Source of the DNA: Limisphaera sp.
GTDB taxonomy: Bacteria; Verrucomicrobiota; Verrucomicrobiia; Limisphaerales; Limisphaeraceae
Reading direction: 5' to 3'
Length of the DNA stretch: 35,788 nucleotides
Assembly (NCBI GenBank): GCA_025057755.1
Contig: JANWVC010000021.1
Span: 1-35,788 of the forward strand
This document shows, in pieces, positions 1 to 8,815 of the stretch. A program made the position numbers and the translations under genes. Each line of letters starts with the position of its first letter. Position 1 is the first letter of the stretch. The notes under the pieces are model-generated. The model had not been told where the DNA came from and did no database searches. It saw only the letters and a program-made list of their open reading frames with translations.

Positions 1-561
1 TAACAGCGAAGGCATTGGATTGGGCGACAAAACGCGCATCCAAGGTACAGGCGGCATCGAGACGCTTAATGGACCTGTTTCCAAGCCGCCTTCGTTGACC
101 ACCTGGAAGGAGACCGTCCGCGCCGCGCCCCGCTTCATACCGCCATCCAATCGGCCGGGATAAGCCACCAAGCGCGGCACCAACGGATCAATGTCCACTC
201 GCAAGGGCAGGTCAAAGGAGACTCCCTCAGCACTGGTAATCCGTATCTCCACGTAACCCCAGGTGTACCGCGCGTCCAACGCCGACACTCCGTAGCCAAG
301 CGCGATTGTCGCGCGACCCGCCAGATAGTTCGTCTGGAGCGTTAGATTAACCTGGATATTGGGCGGATGACGGACCACTGCAGCGGTTAATCCGCTCATG
401 GGAATCTCTGCGAGATTCTCTAAGGTTACCACGCCTCCTGCGCTGCTGCGTTCGCTCAAGCGAACCGCGGGCTGCGTCGGCGTCGCCTTCAATCCGAGCA
501 ATGAAAAGCGGTCCTGTGCGGGGGGGCATGGGGGCCCCAGGATGCCCAGCAGCAATTTCAT
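1..561 (-). CDS. C-terminal continuation of the giant surface protein (partial, frameshifted)
   Basis: This frame is open on the minus strand from an ATG at 561 through the left edge of the window, so the true C-terminus is not visible. It continues the protein of the adjacent 347-7882 frame: after the 7-G tract at 520-526 the sensible translation moves here (for example AVRLSERSSAGGVVTLENL, then VNLTLQTNYLAGRATIALGY and VSFDLPLRVDIDPLVPRLV). It reads like beta-sandwich repeat material (an Ig- or CARDB-like fold), but I cannot name a domain. The ATG at 561 is probably not a real start, because reading six C instead of seven on the coding strand fuses this segment in frame to the upstream protein. 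The end of the 347-7882 frame past residue about 2450 (Arg-rich, low complexity) is then an out-of-frame tail. Confidence 0.7.
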   Translation of the reverse strand, partial: MKLLLGILGPPCPPAQDRFSLLGLKATPTQPAVRLSERSSAGGVVTLENLAEIPMSGLTAAVVRHPPNIQVNLTLQTNYLAGRATIALGYGVSALDARYTWGYVEIRITSAEGVSFDLPLRVDIDPLVPRLVAYPGRLDGGMKRGAARTVSFQVVNEGGLETGPLSVSMPPVPWMRVLSPNPMPSLL

Positions 562-3500
562 AGAAATCGGCTTCCCCGGGTAATGGTTGCCAAGTCAGGT
601 GGAACCGACCCATCGAATCCGTCAAGGCTGCAATTGTTCGGATGGTGTCGCGCACCTTGATATGAATGCCGACCACGACGTGAGCAGCCGGCTGACCGCC
701 TGGGCGGCGGGCTTCACCAGACATCGGCACCGCCGTGCCAGCCGGAGCCACTTCCAGAGAAGTCGACACCACGGCCGAGTAGGCCGGACTGACTCGAAGA
801 GGCGTCGACGAGAACGTAAGATTGTTGTCCTCAAGGACCTCTACCACGCCATTCTGTGCGTCCGCCACTACAATCAGCCAATACGCGCCCGGGGTTTGCG
901 GGACGCGGACCGGCAAGATCTGCGTGTAATGCCCGCCGGCTGGCAGTGCCCCGTGGAATGTGTACTGTGCCACCAGGATGTCATCGCCTGCCACCGCGTC
1001 GCTGGAGAGGTACACGCGCTGCACCACTGCATTCGACGGCACGGCCACATCCCCCTGATTGCGCAAGGTATAGGTCACGTCTACATAAGAGTCCGTCTCA
1101 GCTGCCGCGGGAGCCACGACCTCACTGACAATCAAATCTGGCAAGTGGATATCCGACACGACCAAAGTAATCGTGCCAGCAATGAATCCGATCGCCGTTG
1201 CAGTGAAGGTCACGACCTGGTTGCCATCCGTAATCCCATCCTGAACCGTTTCCACGGGTACGGTCACGCTCACAGCTCCAGCTGGTATGAAAACCTGGGC
1301 CGGCACGCGTGCCTCGTTCGTATGGCTTGAAGTCAGAGCCACCGCCAAAGGTGCCTGGACACTGGCATTGCGCCGGATGGTCAGCCGAGCTGCATTTGTT
1401 TGGCCTTCCGGCACCAGGACACGATCCAGTTGAAGCTTGAGTGCCGGGCCGTCATCGTCGGTGATCCTGACCGTCAAGGGCACGCCTTCCGCTAGCCGTG
1501 TTCGGGTTCCGGTCGCTAAGACCCAATGCCGTACTGTGACTTCTCGCTCATCCTCCACTGTGTCGTTGTCGTGAACGGCCAACCAGAACGCGGCATTCGT
1601 CTCGCCGCCGGGGATCGTCAAACGCGCAGGCACTGCAACTAATTCTGGATGGCTGCTCTCCAGCTCCAGTTCCAGAGCACGCGGCGACAAAGGAAGTCGA
1701 TCCACTCGCACGCGCACAGCTTGCGGTCCGGCACTTTCACTGACGCTCGGCGGGGTAGCCTCGAACATCACCAAAGGCCAATCATCGTCCAACATTGAGA
1801 TGTCAGCCGTGCTGCCAAAGTATCCCGGAGCGGAGGCGCTTATCGCCACGCTCATGGGAGGCTCCAGCGCAGTATCGTCCACACCGGTCACAACAAAACC
1901 GGCACTGCTTTGCCCAGCCGGCAACGTGACGGTGGAAGGAACCAGTAACTGTCCGGGACTCGAGCTCACCAGGCTCACGGTTAATGACTCCGTCCCTGCA
2001 TCCCGGGAAAGAGTTCCCTGCAAGGCGCCGCCTTCCCACACCCGGTTCGTACCAAAGCTCAGATATAACCTGGGTCGGTCAATATCCAACACCGTCAATT
2101 GCGCCTGGGCAGGCTCATATCCTGAGGCCGCTACGCCCAAGGTCACCGTCTGCGGTCCATCCGCCACACCGTCCAACAGGGCAACGACCTGGAACTGTGC
2201 GGAAGACGCACCTGCCGGTATGACAATCTGGTTCGTCACAGAAATCTCACTCGGATCTCCATTTTGAATGACGACGGGTAAGGGCCCACTGCGACTGCCG
2301 TTGCGCAGTACAGTGGCCAATATCGGTTGGGAGGCTCCCTCACTAATTTGCGTGCTGCTCAACTGCAACGTCAGCTTGGCCGGCACCACCGTTGCAACGG
2401 ACGCGACACCCAAGTTATTTGTCTCGATGGACTCAATGATATCATCCCGGCTATCCGCCCAGACCGTGAACCACCACGAGCCCACCAAACCAGTGGCCGG
2501 AATGGTCACCCATTGCGTGCGGACCAGCGTCGCTCCTGCAACAAGGAGGTTCGTGTAAGCCGACGCCGCTAACTCCACAACGCCCGCTCCGCTGGCGTTC
2601 GTACCCAGATACACCGTCTCCCACCAAAGCGGGCCTGCATCAGTCGATCCCTCATTGACGACCGTGTAAACCACTGGAACCCTTTCCCCGGGCTGCGCAT
2701 TGGTGGGCGCTATCACGTTCGTAACCACGAGATCCGGCAACGGCGGCAGTGTCATGACCACCGACACCGATCGTAGGTTGTTCCCATCACTGGCCTCAGG
2801 CACCACATTCTCCGAGTCAGTCCAAACCACCAGATAGTACACTCCGGACGTGGCCACGCCAGACAAGGGCAGTCTAACTTCCGCCCAGTTCGTGTACGCT
2901 GCCCCGGCAGGCAGGGGAACGCGACCGGCAGGCGCCGTAACCAAGAGGGTTCCTGGCGCATCGCTCACCGTTGAAAGGTCAATCCGATCATTCCAAGAAG
3001 CCAGGGCACCGGCTGCTCCTGCATTTGTAACAACGTACGTAATGCGAATCGTCTCACCAAACCGGGCTGCCGAAGGCGCGTCCACCCGGGTCACGAACAG
3101 GTCTGTCGCTACGATATGCAACGGAATGCGCGCAAATGCTGTATTGTTCGTCTCATTCGTCTCGACAATCACATCCCCGCTGTCGAGACGAATTCCCAAC
3201 CAGCGCGGACCCGTCCCAATGGCAGGCACAATCACCTGCTGAGTGACGGTCACAGTGGCGCCGGGAGCCAAGCCGGCCGGACCCGGATCGAATCGTATTG
3301 ACCCGAGCGAGGCAGCGCCCGATCCATCTGCATTGGGTGATATCAGCACCTGATTCTGCCAAGGATCACGCACCGTGCCCGGGCCCAAGTTCGTGAAGGT
3401 AAAGATTACGGGAATCACCGTCCCGGCAGAGGCCGACTCCGGCACACGAATCTCACCCGCAGCCAGATCCGGCGGACTTAACGTCGTGAAGGTAGCGTTC

Positions 3501-6500
3501 TCAGACACGGTTCGATTGCCGGCCGCGTCCGTGACCATGACCCGGAAATGATAGGTCGTAGCCGGCACCAAGCCCAACAGTACAAACGCATGCTGCGATC
3601 GAAGCTGGGCAACCATATTAGTGAATCCGTACAGGGCGTTGGTGCCGTAAACCACCATGGCACTCACCGGCTCGCTATTTGTCCAGCTCAGGGACGCGCT
3701 AGCCACACTGGGCTGAACCGTAATGGGACCAATGCGCGGCGGCGTGGCATCAACGAGCTCGTAAACGGCCACGAAATGCATGTTGGTCGGATCCGTCGTG
3801 GCAAAGGTCTTTTGGAAGGTGCTGTTGGTGCCAAACAAGGCTCCGTTCAAAAGGAATCGCCTGAAAATGTAATAATCAGGGGGCGCATTTGTTATGGTAA
3901 GAGGGGCGCGAATTGTGCCAGTTTGACCATTGGTGTAAACACCCGCGCCAGCCACGGTTGCAAGCCCCTCGGGCGATGTAGCCGTGCTAACAACATGGAA
4001 CAAATGTGCCTCCGCGTAATGCGCGACCAAGTATCGATTGCTGTACACAACCACTGTCAGCACAGGGTTGGTGCCGATGATCTCGCCATGTTCAGACCAG
4101 TAACTGAACTTGTAACCAAAGGTCGGTTGCGCGGTGAGGGTATTGGTGGTGCCCCAAACGTAGGAGCCCGTTCCCCCCACCGTCCCGGCACCGGCGGGAT
4201 TGTTGGTCACGGAGATTTGATAGGTCGGCAATCCGAAAACCGCGGTCAAGGTCGTGTCCTCCCGCAAAACAAACGTGTAATTCGAAGAAGTCGAACGAAT
4301 TAGACCCTCCTCAGCCCAATGCACGAAATAGTAAGGTGCCCGACTGGTCACGGGTATGGCCACGGCCGTGACCACCGTGCCTTCAGGATAGATACCCGAA
4401 CCGGTCAAGATGCCGGCGCCGGGCGGAGCCGATTGCAACGTGAGCGTGACAGAACGGGTGACGGCGAAGTTTGTAGTAACTGTATTCGACTCGGCCCGCA
4501 GGTGGCTGACTCCGTCATGTTCGTAAACAACTCGATCTGAATCCGTTGTCACCTCGACCACGTAGCTGCCCGCATTCGTGACATTAAAACTCACTTCACG
4601 CGAGATCGAGTTGTTCGGGCCTAGCTCTGGAGCAACTGTCCAGCTCTGGTCGAAAATCGTTATGGCCGTCGTCTGGTTGCGAACTCGAAGCCGATCTTTA
4701 AAGCCAGCTGCTGCCGGGGCAGTGCCGCGGTTGAAGGTGTCCCACCGCACGCGGTACATCTGGTTAGTATCGGGCCCTACCAATGCAAGGTTCTCGATTC
4801 GCAAATCCGGGTAAGACGCCAGCCCGATGCTAAAAGGATTATCCGTTGCCAACTCGTTGTCACCCTCCAGTAGGAACTCATTTACCGTATCGGTGGCATC
4901 CACCTTAACTACAACATAAAAGCTCCCGCTGAGGCCATCAGGCAGGCGGACAGTCTGAGTTACCGCGTAACCCTGACCGGGCGACAATCCGCCATCATGT
5001 GGGTAGAGCCCCAGCTCGATGTCATCAGCCGACACGGCCGGATCACTCGACAGCACCACTCGGTCAAACCAGCGATTTACAGGCGTGGGGAGTGAGCCAA
5101 CATTGGTCACACTATACCTGAAGCTGAAGATATCGCCACTGCGCAAGCCGGTGGTTACAGGCACAACTAAATCGAGGACCTGCAAATTCGGAAAGACGAC
5201 ATCGGCCGTGGGGAGAACCAGCACGTCGAGCAAGTATTCACTCATCAGTCCGGCCGAACCCGCTCCAGCACGTAACAATGCGTAATACGTTCCGGTCTGC
5301 TCAATCCGCACCTCCGCCACCCCATCCGAGGGCCGTCCGCCGCCAGCTTCCGGCAGGTACACGTTAGCCGCGTTGTACAAGCTGACGACCGGAACCAGCG
5401 GACTGCCAGTCGGCTCGCGCGTACTGATGAAGACGGTCTTACCCGCTTCAATGACGCCTAAATTGAAGTAGTCAAAATCGGTTGCCGTTTGGACATATCC
5501 GGCCACCACAGCCGTCCGATGGACCCCATGATTGGTGAACACCAGCGGTGTGGCAGTTGCCACGGTGTTATTAGGCTCCACCTCCACGGGTAATCCGCCA
5601 CGATACAGAGAGACCCGAATGCGGTGCTCGCCGTAATAACTCCAGTTGTAGCTGATCCGAATCGTGTAAAGGCCGGTTTCGGGCAACACTCGCGGCGCTG
5701 TTTGAAGTAGCCCGTTGGGCTCAGCATAATGGCTGGCCAGGCGCGTGCCACTCGGGTTGTAAATCTCAAAATAGAGTCTGCTTCCACTGGGATTGCCTGG
5801 AACTTCCGATGCCACTACCAAAACGTCGCCTGCTCGAGCCTCAAAGCCCCAAAAATCAACGTCATTCTGATCCGCTAAGAACCCTCGTCCGGCTCCGCTG
5901 ATCAAACCTGGCTGACTGTTCGTCAACGGCAGAGCTGTCGCATTACTCCGAGTATTGTTTGGTTCGGTCTCAGTGGCGAAACCATTCAATTGAATCACGA
6001 CAAAACTGCGCTGGAACGGCGCAGCCAGTCTATTCCCTGCGCGATCCTGCAAAGCCGACGTGGCTGTGAACCGATACTGTCCTGGCTGCAAGGCGCCGGC
6101 TGCAAGGCGGAAGCTGGCAGTCAGGCCCGAACTGTAGGCCGGACTGACGGTGATTGGCCATACCATATCGTCCGGCGTGTCAAACAAACCGTCAGGCCCA
6201 GCGCTGCGCATTTCATAATTGGTAGGGTTGTTTACCGTGGTGGCCAACGTGTCTTCGGAGAATGTTAAAGTAAATCGATCAACCAGATCCAACACTTGGG
6301 CACCCTCCAGCGGCAGTGTGTCGGCCACGATCGTCGGCGGCGATGCATCAGCCAATTCCAAGGTCAATAGGTATTGGCTCATCAGACCCGGCTCACTGGC
6401 AGAGGCAGGTGCCAATGAAACCCAAGTGACACCGTTCACCAGCGTTCCATGGCGCCCCGCGCGGCTGGCGTCGGCTGTGGTACCGCCCTGACCCTCGTTA

Positions 6501-7882
6501 AAACGCCAATATCCAACCAGTCCGCTCTCATCGCCGGCAAGTGGCCCAGCCAAGCGAGCTTGAATTTCCGGCCCGGTCAATGACCGATTCCAGATGGCTA
6601 CTTCATCGACGAATCCCGCAAAACTATTGCCGCTGCAGCATACTTCGCCGCCAATTCGAGTTCCTGCGGTGGTCCCCACATAATTCGACTCAACGGGACC
6701 AAACGCTCGGAGCTGGCCGTTTACATACAGCCGAGCAGTTTGCCCATCGCACGTACCCACCACATGATACCAAGCGCCCACAGTGGCTGTCTCGGGCGCC
6801 AAAATGGTCTGACTGCAACCTCCAGGCTGCCGAATCACAACGCCGAACCGACCATCCTGCAGTGTGATCCCCCAGTCCCGACACTCTTGAACTCCGCCAA
6901 CAATCGTTCGTCGGCCGGCGGCCAAGCTCATCGGTCGCACCCACGCTTCTACAGTCCAGTTCGAACCGGGCGACCATGCGCCGATGTCCACGTAATCGTC
7001 CACCCCGTCGAAGAGAAGTGCCCACTCTTTAACGGCAGAGTAACCAGCGGTGCCAGCTTGAATTCGGGCATAGTAGGCACCGGCCTGGCCCGCAGGCACA
7101 GTGAAACTTAGGTTGGTAAGACCTGCCCGAACTGAAGCCACTACCGGGCCGGAGCTATTCAGTATGCTCAGCGCGCCCACCAATCCACTGCTGGTGGGCC
7201 TCCCATAGGACATTCGCGCTTCTGTGCCGACCGACAAATTACCCAAATGAAACACATCTGCCGGATCCCCATGACGAATGTAACCCAGAAGCTGTGCCCG
7301 CTGCACTCCCGCCTCCCATGTAAAGCTCGGTTGATTGGCCTGACTGACGGTGTTGTTGTCTTCCGCCTCCAACTGCCACGGCGCCGATGCCAAACTCACC
7401 CGCAACCGATATTCCCCCCAGTAACTATAATAGGAACTGACCTGCACCCCATACCGACCACTGACCGGTAACACCACAGGCGCCGATTGCCCCGTCCCAT
7501 TGGCCCCCGCATAAAACCTCACCAACTCCACCCCATCCGGCCGCTCCACCCGATAATACAACCCACTGCCCCCCACATGCCCCAGCGTCTCCACCGCCAC
7601 CACCAGCCGATCCCCCGCACGCCCACTAAAACTCCAATAATCCACATCCCCACTGCCCGACAAATTCCCACGCCCCGCACCCGTCCGCACCCCACTGCCC
7701 ACAGGATCCTCCACCAACCACTCCCCACGGTTCGCCCACAACACCGTCAAACTGTCCCCATCATAATTCCCACTCACCAAATCCACCCCACCATCCCCAT
7801 CCCAATCCCCAGCCGCTAACCCAATCGGACCCCCCACAACCCCATACCGACTCACCCCCCCCCATCCCACCAGCCCCATCAT
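347..7882 (-). CDS. Giant multidomain surface/secreted protein, main fragment (PPC, LamG, CARDB, FN3, Calx-beta modules)
   Basis: This is a 2,511-codon frame. Modules in order, with approximate residues: last FG-GAP blade 1-55; PPC-like domains 60-290; LamG/concanavalin-like domain 288-490 (LLFDGVDDYVDIG, WTVEAWVRP, ARLYVNGQ, VDEVAIWNRSL); a bacterial Ig-like domain (Big_5 type) 510-630 (FTLTFSED, DRAGNRL); PPC 640-890 (ETEPNNT, VEVEPNNT); CARDB-like 895-1140; InlB-B/bacterial-repeat-like units 1145-1370 (GTVVTAVAIP, FVHWAEEG); fibronectin III 1378-1468; CARDB 1470-1832; four Calx-beta-like units 1834-2255 (ISEGASQP, VTLPAGQSSAGF); CARDB 2258-2370; and a regulatory-like beta domain near 2390-2450. 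Such proteins are usually extracellular and bind glycans, calcium or surfaces; the exact role is unknown. The upstream ATG at 7882 is not a credible start, because the preceding FG-GAP repeats lie in two other frames. The C-terminus is lost to a frameshift at 520-526. Confidence 0.85.
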   Translation of the reverse strand: MMGLVGWGGVSRYGVVGGPIGLAAGDWDGDGGVDLVSGNYDGDSLTVLWANRGEWLVEDPVGSGVRTGAGRGNLSGSGDVDYWSFSGRAGDRLVVAVETLGHVGGSGLYYRVERPDGVELVRFYAGANGTGQSAPVVLPVSGRYGVQVSSYYSYWGEYRLRVSLASAPWQLEAEDNNTVSQANQPSFTWEAGVQRAQLLGYIRHGDPADVFHLGNLSVGTEARMSYGRPTSSGLVGALSILNSSGPVVASVRAGLTNLSFTVPAGQAGAYYARIQAGTAGYSAVKEWALLFDGVDDYVDIGAWSPGSNWTVEAWVRPMSLAAGRRTIVGGVQECRDWGITLQDGRFGVVIRQPGGCSQTILAPETATVGAWYHVVGTCDGQTARLYVNGQLRAFGPVESNYVGTTAGTRIGGEVCCSGNSFAGFVDEVAIWNRSLTGPEIQARLAGPLAGDESGLVGYWRFNEGQGGTTADASRAGRHGTLVNGVTWVSLAPASASEPGLMSQYLLTLELADASPPTIVADTLPLEGAQVLDLVDRFTLTFSEDTLATTVNNPTNYEMRSAGPDGLFDTPDDMVWPITVSPAYSSGLTASFRLAAGALQPGQYRFTATSALQDRAGNRLAAPFQRSFVVIQLNGFATETEPNNTRSNATALPLTNSQPGLISGAGRGFLADQNDVDFWGFEARAGDVLVVASEVPGNPSGSRLYFEIYNPSGTRLASHYAEPNGLLQTAPRVLPETGLYTIRISYNWSYYGEHRIRVSLYRGGLPVEVEPNNTVATATPLVFTNHGVHRTAVVAGYVQTATDFDYFNLGVIEAGKTVFISTREPTGSPLVPVVSLYNAANVYLPEAGGGRPSDGVAEVRIEQTGTYYALLRAGAGSAGLMSEYLLDVLVLPTADVVFPNLQVLDLVVPVTTGLRSGDIFSFRYSVTNVGSLPTPVNRWFDRVVLSSDPAVSADDIELGLYPHDGGLSPGQGYAVTQTVRLPDGLSGSFYVVVKVDATDTVNEFLLEGDNELATDNPFSIGLASYPDLRIENLALVGPDTNQMYRVRWDTFNRGTAPAAAGFKDRLRVRNQTTAITIFDQSWTVAPELGPNNSISREVSFNVTNAGSYVVEVTTDSDRVVYEHDGVSHLRAESNTVTTNFAVTRSVTLTLQSAPPGAGILTGSGIYPEGTVVTAVAIPVTSRAPYYFVHWAEEGLIRSTSSNYTFVLREDTTLTAVFGLPTYQISVTNNPAGAGTVGGTGSYVWGTTNTLTAQPTFGYKFSYWSEHGEIIGTNPVLTVVVYSNRYLVAHYAEAHLFHVVSTATSPEGLATVAGAGVYTNGQTGTIRAPLTITNAPPDYYIFRRFLLNGALFGTNSTFQKTFATTDPTNMHFVAVYELVDATPPRIGPITVQPSVASASLSWTNSEPVSAMVVYGTNALYGFTNMVAQLRSQHAFVLLGLVPATTYHFRVMVTDAAGNRTVSENATFTTLSPPDLAAGEIRVPESASAGTVIPVIFTFTNLGPGTVRDPWQNQVLISPNADGSGAASLGSIRFDPGPAGLAPGATVTVTQQVIVPAIGTGPRWLGIRLDSGDVIVETNETNNTAFARIPLHIVATDLFVTRVDAPSAARFGETIRITYVVTNAGAAGALASWNDRIDLSTVSDAPGTLLVTAPAGRVPLPAGAAYTNWAEVRLPLSGVATSGVYYLVVWTDSENVVPEASDGNNLRSVSVVMTLPPLPDLVVTNVIAPTNAQPGERVPVVYTVVNEGSTDAGPLWWETVYLGTNASGAGVVELAASAYTNLLVAGATLVRTQWVTIPATGLVGSWWFTVWADSRDDIIESIETNNLGVASVATVVPAKLTLQLSSTQISEGASQPILATVLRNGSRSGPLPVVIQNGDPSEISVTNQIVIPAGASSAQFQVVALLDGVADGPQTVTLGVAASGYEPAQAQLTVLDIDRPRLYLSFGTNRVWEGGALQGTLSRDAGTESLTVSLVSSSPGQLLVPSTVTLPAGQSSAGFVVTGVDDTALEPPMSVAISASAPGYFGSTADISMLDDDWPLVMFEATPPSVSESAGPQAVRVRVDRLPLSPRALELELESSHPELVAVPARLTIPGGETNAAFWLAVHDNDTVEDEREVTVRHWVLATGTRTRLAEGVPLTVRITDDDGPALKLQLDRVLVPEGQTNAARLTIRRNASVQAPLAVALTSSHTNEARVPAQVFIPAGAVSVTVPVETVQDGITDGNQVVTFTATAIGFIAGTITLVVSDIHLPDLIVSEVVAPAAAETDSYVDVTYTLRNQGDVAVPSNAVVQRVYLSSDAVAGDDILVAQYTFHGALPAGGHYTQILPVRVPQTPGAYWLIVVADAQNGVVEVLEDNNLTFSSTPLRVSPAYSAVVSTSLEVAPAGTAVPMSGEARRPGGQPAAHVVVGIHIKVRDTIRTIAALTDSMGRFHLTWQPLPGEADFYEIAAGHPGAPMPPRTGPLFIARIEGDADAARGSLERTQQRRRRGNLRESRRDSHERINRCSGPSSAQYPG

Positions 7883-8815
7883 TCAACATCACCCGCACAC
7901 TCCCCCAATAATCCGCCACCGCCACATCCAACCAACCATCGCCATTCCAATCCCCCACCACCATCTGATACGGATCCCCACTCCCCAACCCATAACTCAC
8001 CGCCCCACGCAACGTCCCATCCCCATTGCCCATCAGCAAACTGACCGTGCCATTCCCACTATTCAATACCCCCACATCCCCCCAACCATCCCGATCAAAA
8101 TCCCCAACCACCACAGCCCGCGGATAACTCAACCCACCATAATTAGTCCCCACCACAAACGTCCCATCCCCAACCCCCACAACACACTCAACGTCTGCGC
8201 ATGGTAATTGACCACCACCAAATCCAAACGCCCATCCCCATTCAAATGCCCCGCAGCTAACCCAACCGCCCCACCCCCCACACTCACATGACTCGCCCCA
8301 CCCAAAAAACCATCCCCCAACCCCAACCGCACCGTCACCGTCCCACTACCAAAATTCGCCACAGCCACATCCAGCTTCCCATCCCCATTCCAATCCCCCA
8401 CCACCACCCCAGCCGGATTGCGCCCCACCGCATAATTCGTCAACCCCCCCAAAAAACCACCCCCAACACCCCTCAACACACTCAAATCATCACTGTTGTA
8501 ATTCACCACCACCAAATCCCTCAGCCCATCCCCATCCAAATCCCCACCCACCACCCCAACCGGCCCATCCCCAACCCCATAATCCCGCCGCAGCCCCAAA
8601 ACGCCTCCCCCCTGACCCAACCACACACTCACACTGTCCCCACCCCAATTGGCCACCACCCAGTCCCATAACCCATCCCCATTCAAATCCCCAGACCACA
8701 CATGCCGCGGATTCCGACCCCCACCATAACTGCCACCCACCCGAAACGACCCATCCACTCCACCCAACACCCCCAACGACGTCGCCCCCAATACCCCATC
8801 ATTGCTCCGATTCTC
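7375..8815 (-). repeat. Seven FG-GAP/VCBS repeats inside an extreme strand-composition island
   Basis: Calcium-loop codons recur near 8680, 8535, 8388, 8240, 8095, 7942 and 7801, a period of about 147 bases. That gives seven units across three reading frames, the number expected for an integrin-alpha-like seven-bladed propeller. The coding strand is G/T-rich: in 8281-8340 the plus strand has 32 C, 18 A, 5 T and 5 G, while 5041-5100 in the same gene has 17 C, 17 G, 17 A and 9 T. The bias fades near 7375 and stops sharply near 8815. Confidence 0.75.
7761..8180 (-). CDS. Giant surface protein, internal fragment with FG-GAP blades 5 and 6
   Basis: About 100 residues of this frame are real protein. 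They carry two FG-GAP/VCBS calcium loops (GDFDRDGWGD near 8085-8105 and GDWNGDGWLD near 7931-7953) spaced like those on either side. Upstream, the 8129-9937 frame runs into it at the 5-C run 8174-8178, where one extra base would join LSVLWG to VGDGTF. Downstream, the 9-C run 7855-7863 needs one added (or two removed) bases to join the 347-7882 frame. The GTG at 8180 and the tail of this frame beyond about residue 107 are therefore artefacts of the shifts and not a separate gene. Confidence 0.75.
   Translation of the reverse strand: MGVGDGTFVVGTNYGGLSYPRAVVVGDFDRDGWGDVGVLNSGNGTVSLLMGNGDGTLRGAVSYGLGSGDPYQMVVGDWNGDGWLDVAVADYWGSVRVMLNDGAGGMGGGESVWGCGGSDWVSGWGLGWGWWGGFGEWEL

Noticed and set aside
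587..7111. Many plus-strand frames of 60-251 codons opposite the giant gene
   Set aside because: They are antisense shadows of a clearly modular protein, have biased composition and no ribosome sites or family matches.
7375..8815. Diversity-generating retroelement target as the cause of the A-poor coding strand
   Set aside because: No reverse transcriptase, template repeat or C-type-lectin variable region is visible, and C is depleted as well as A.
7375..8815. CRISPR-like array from regularly spaced C-rich units
   Set aside because: The period is about 147 bases, the units are diverged and encode FG-GAP protein repeats.
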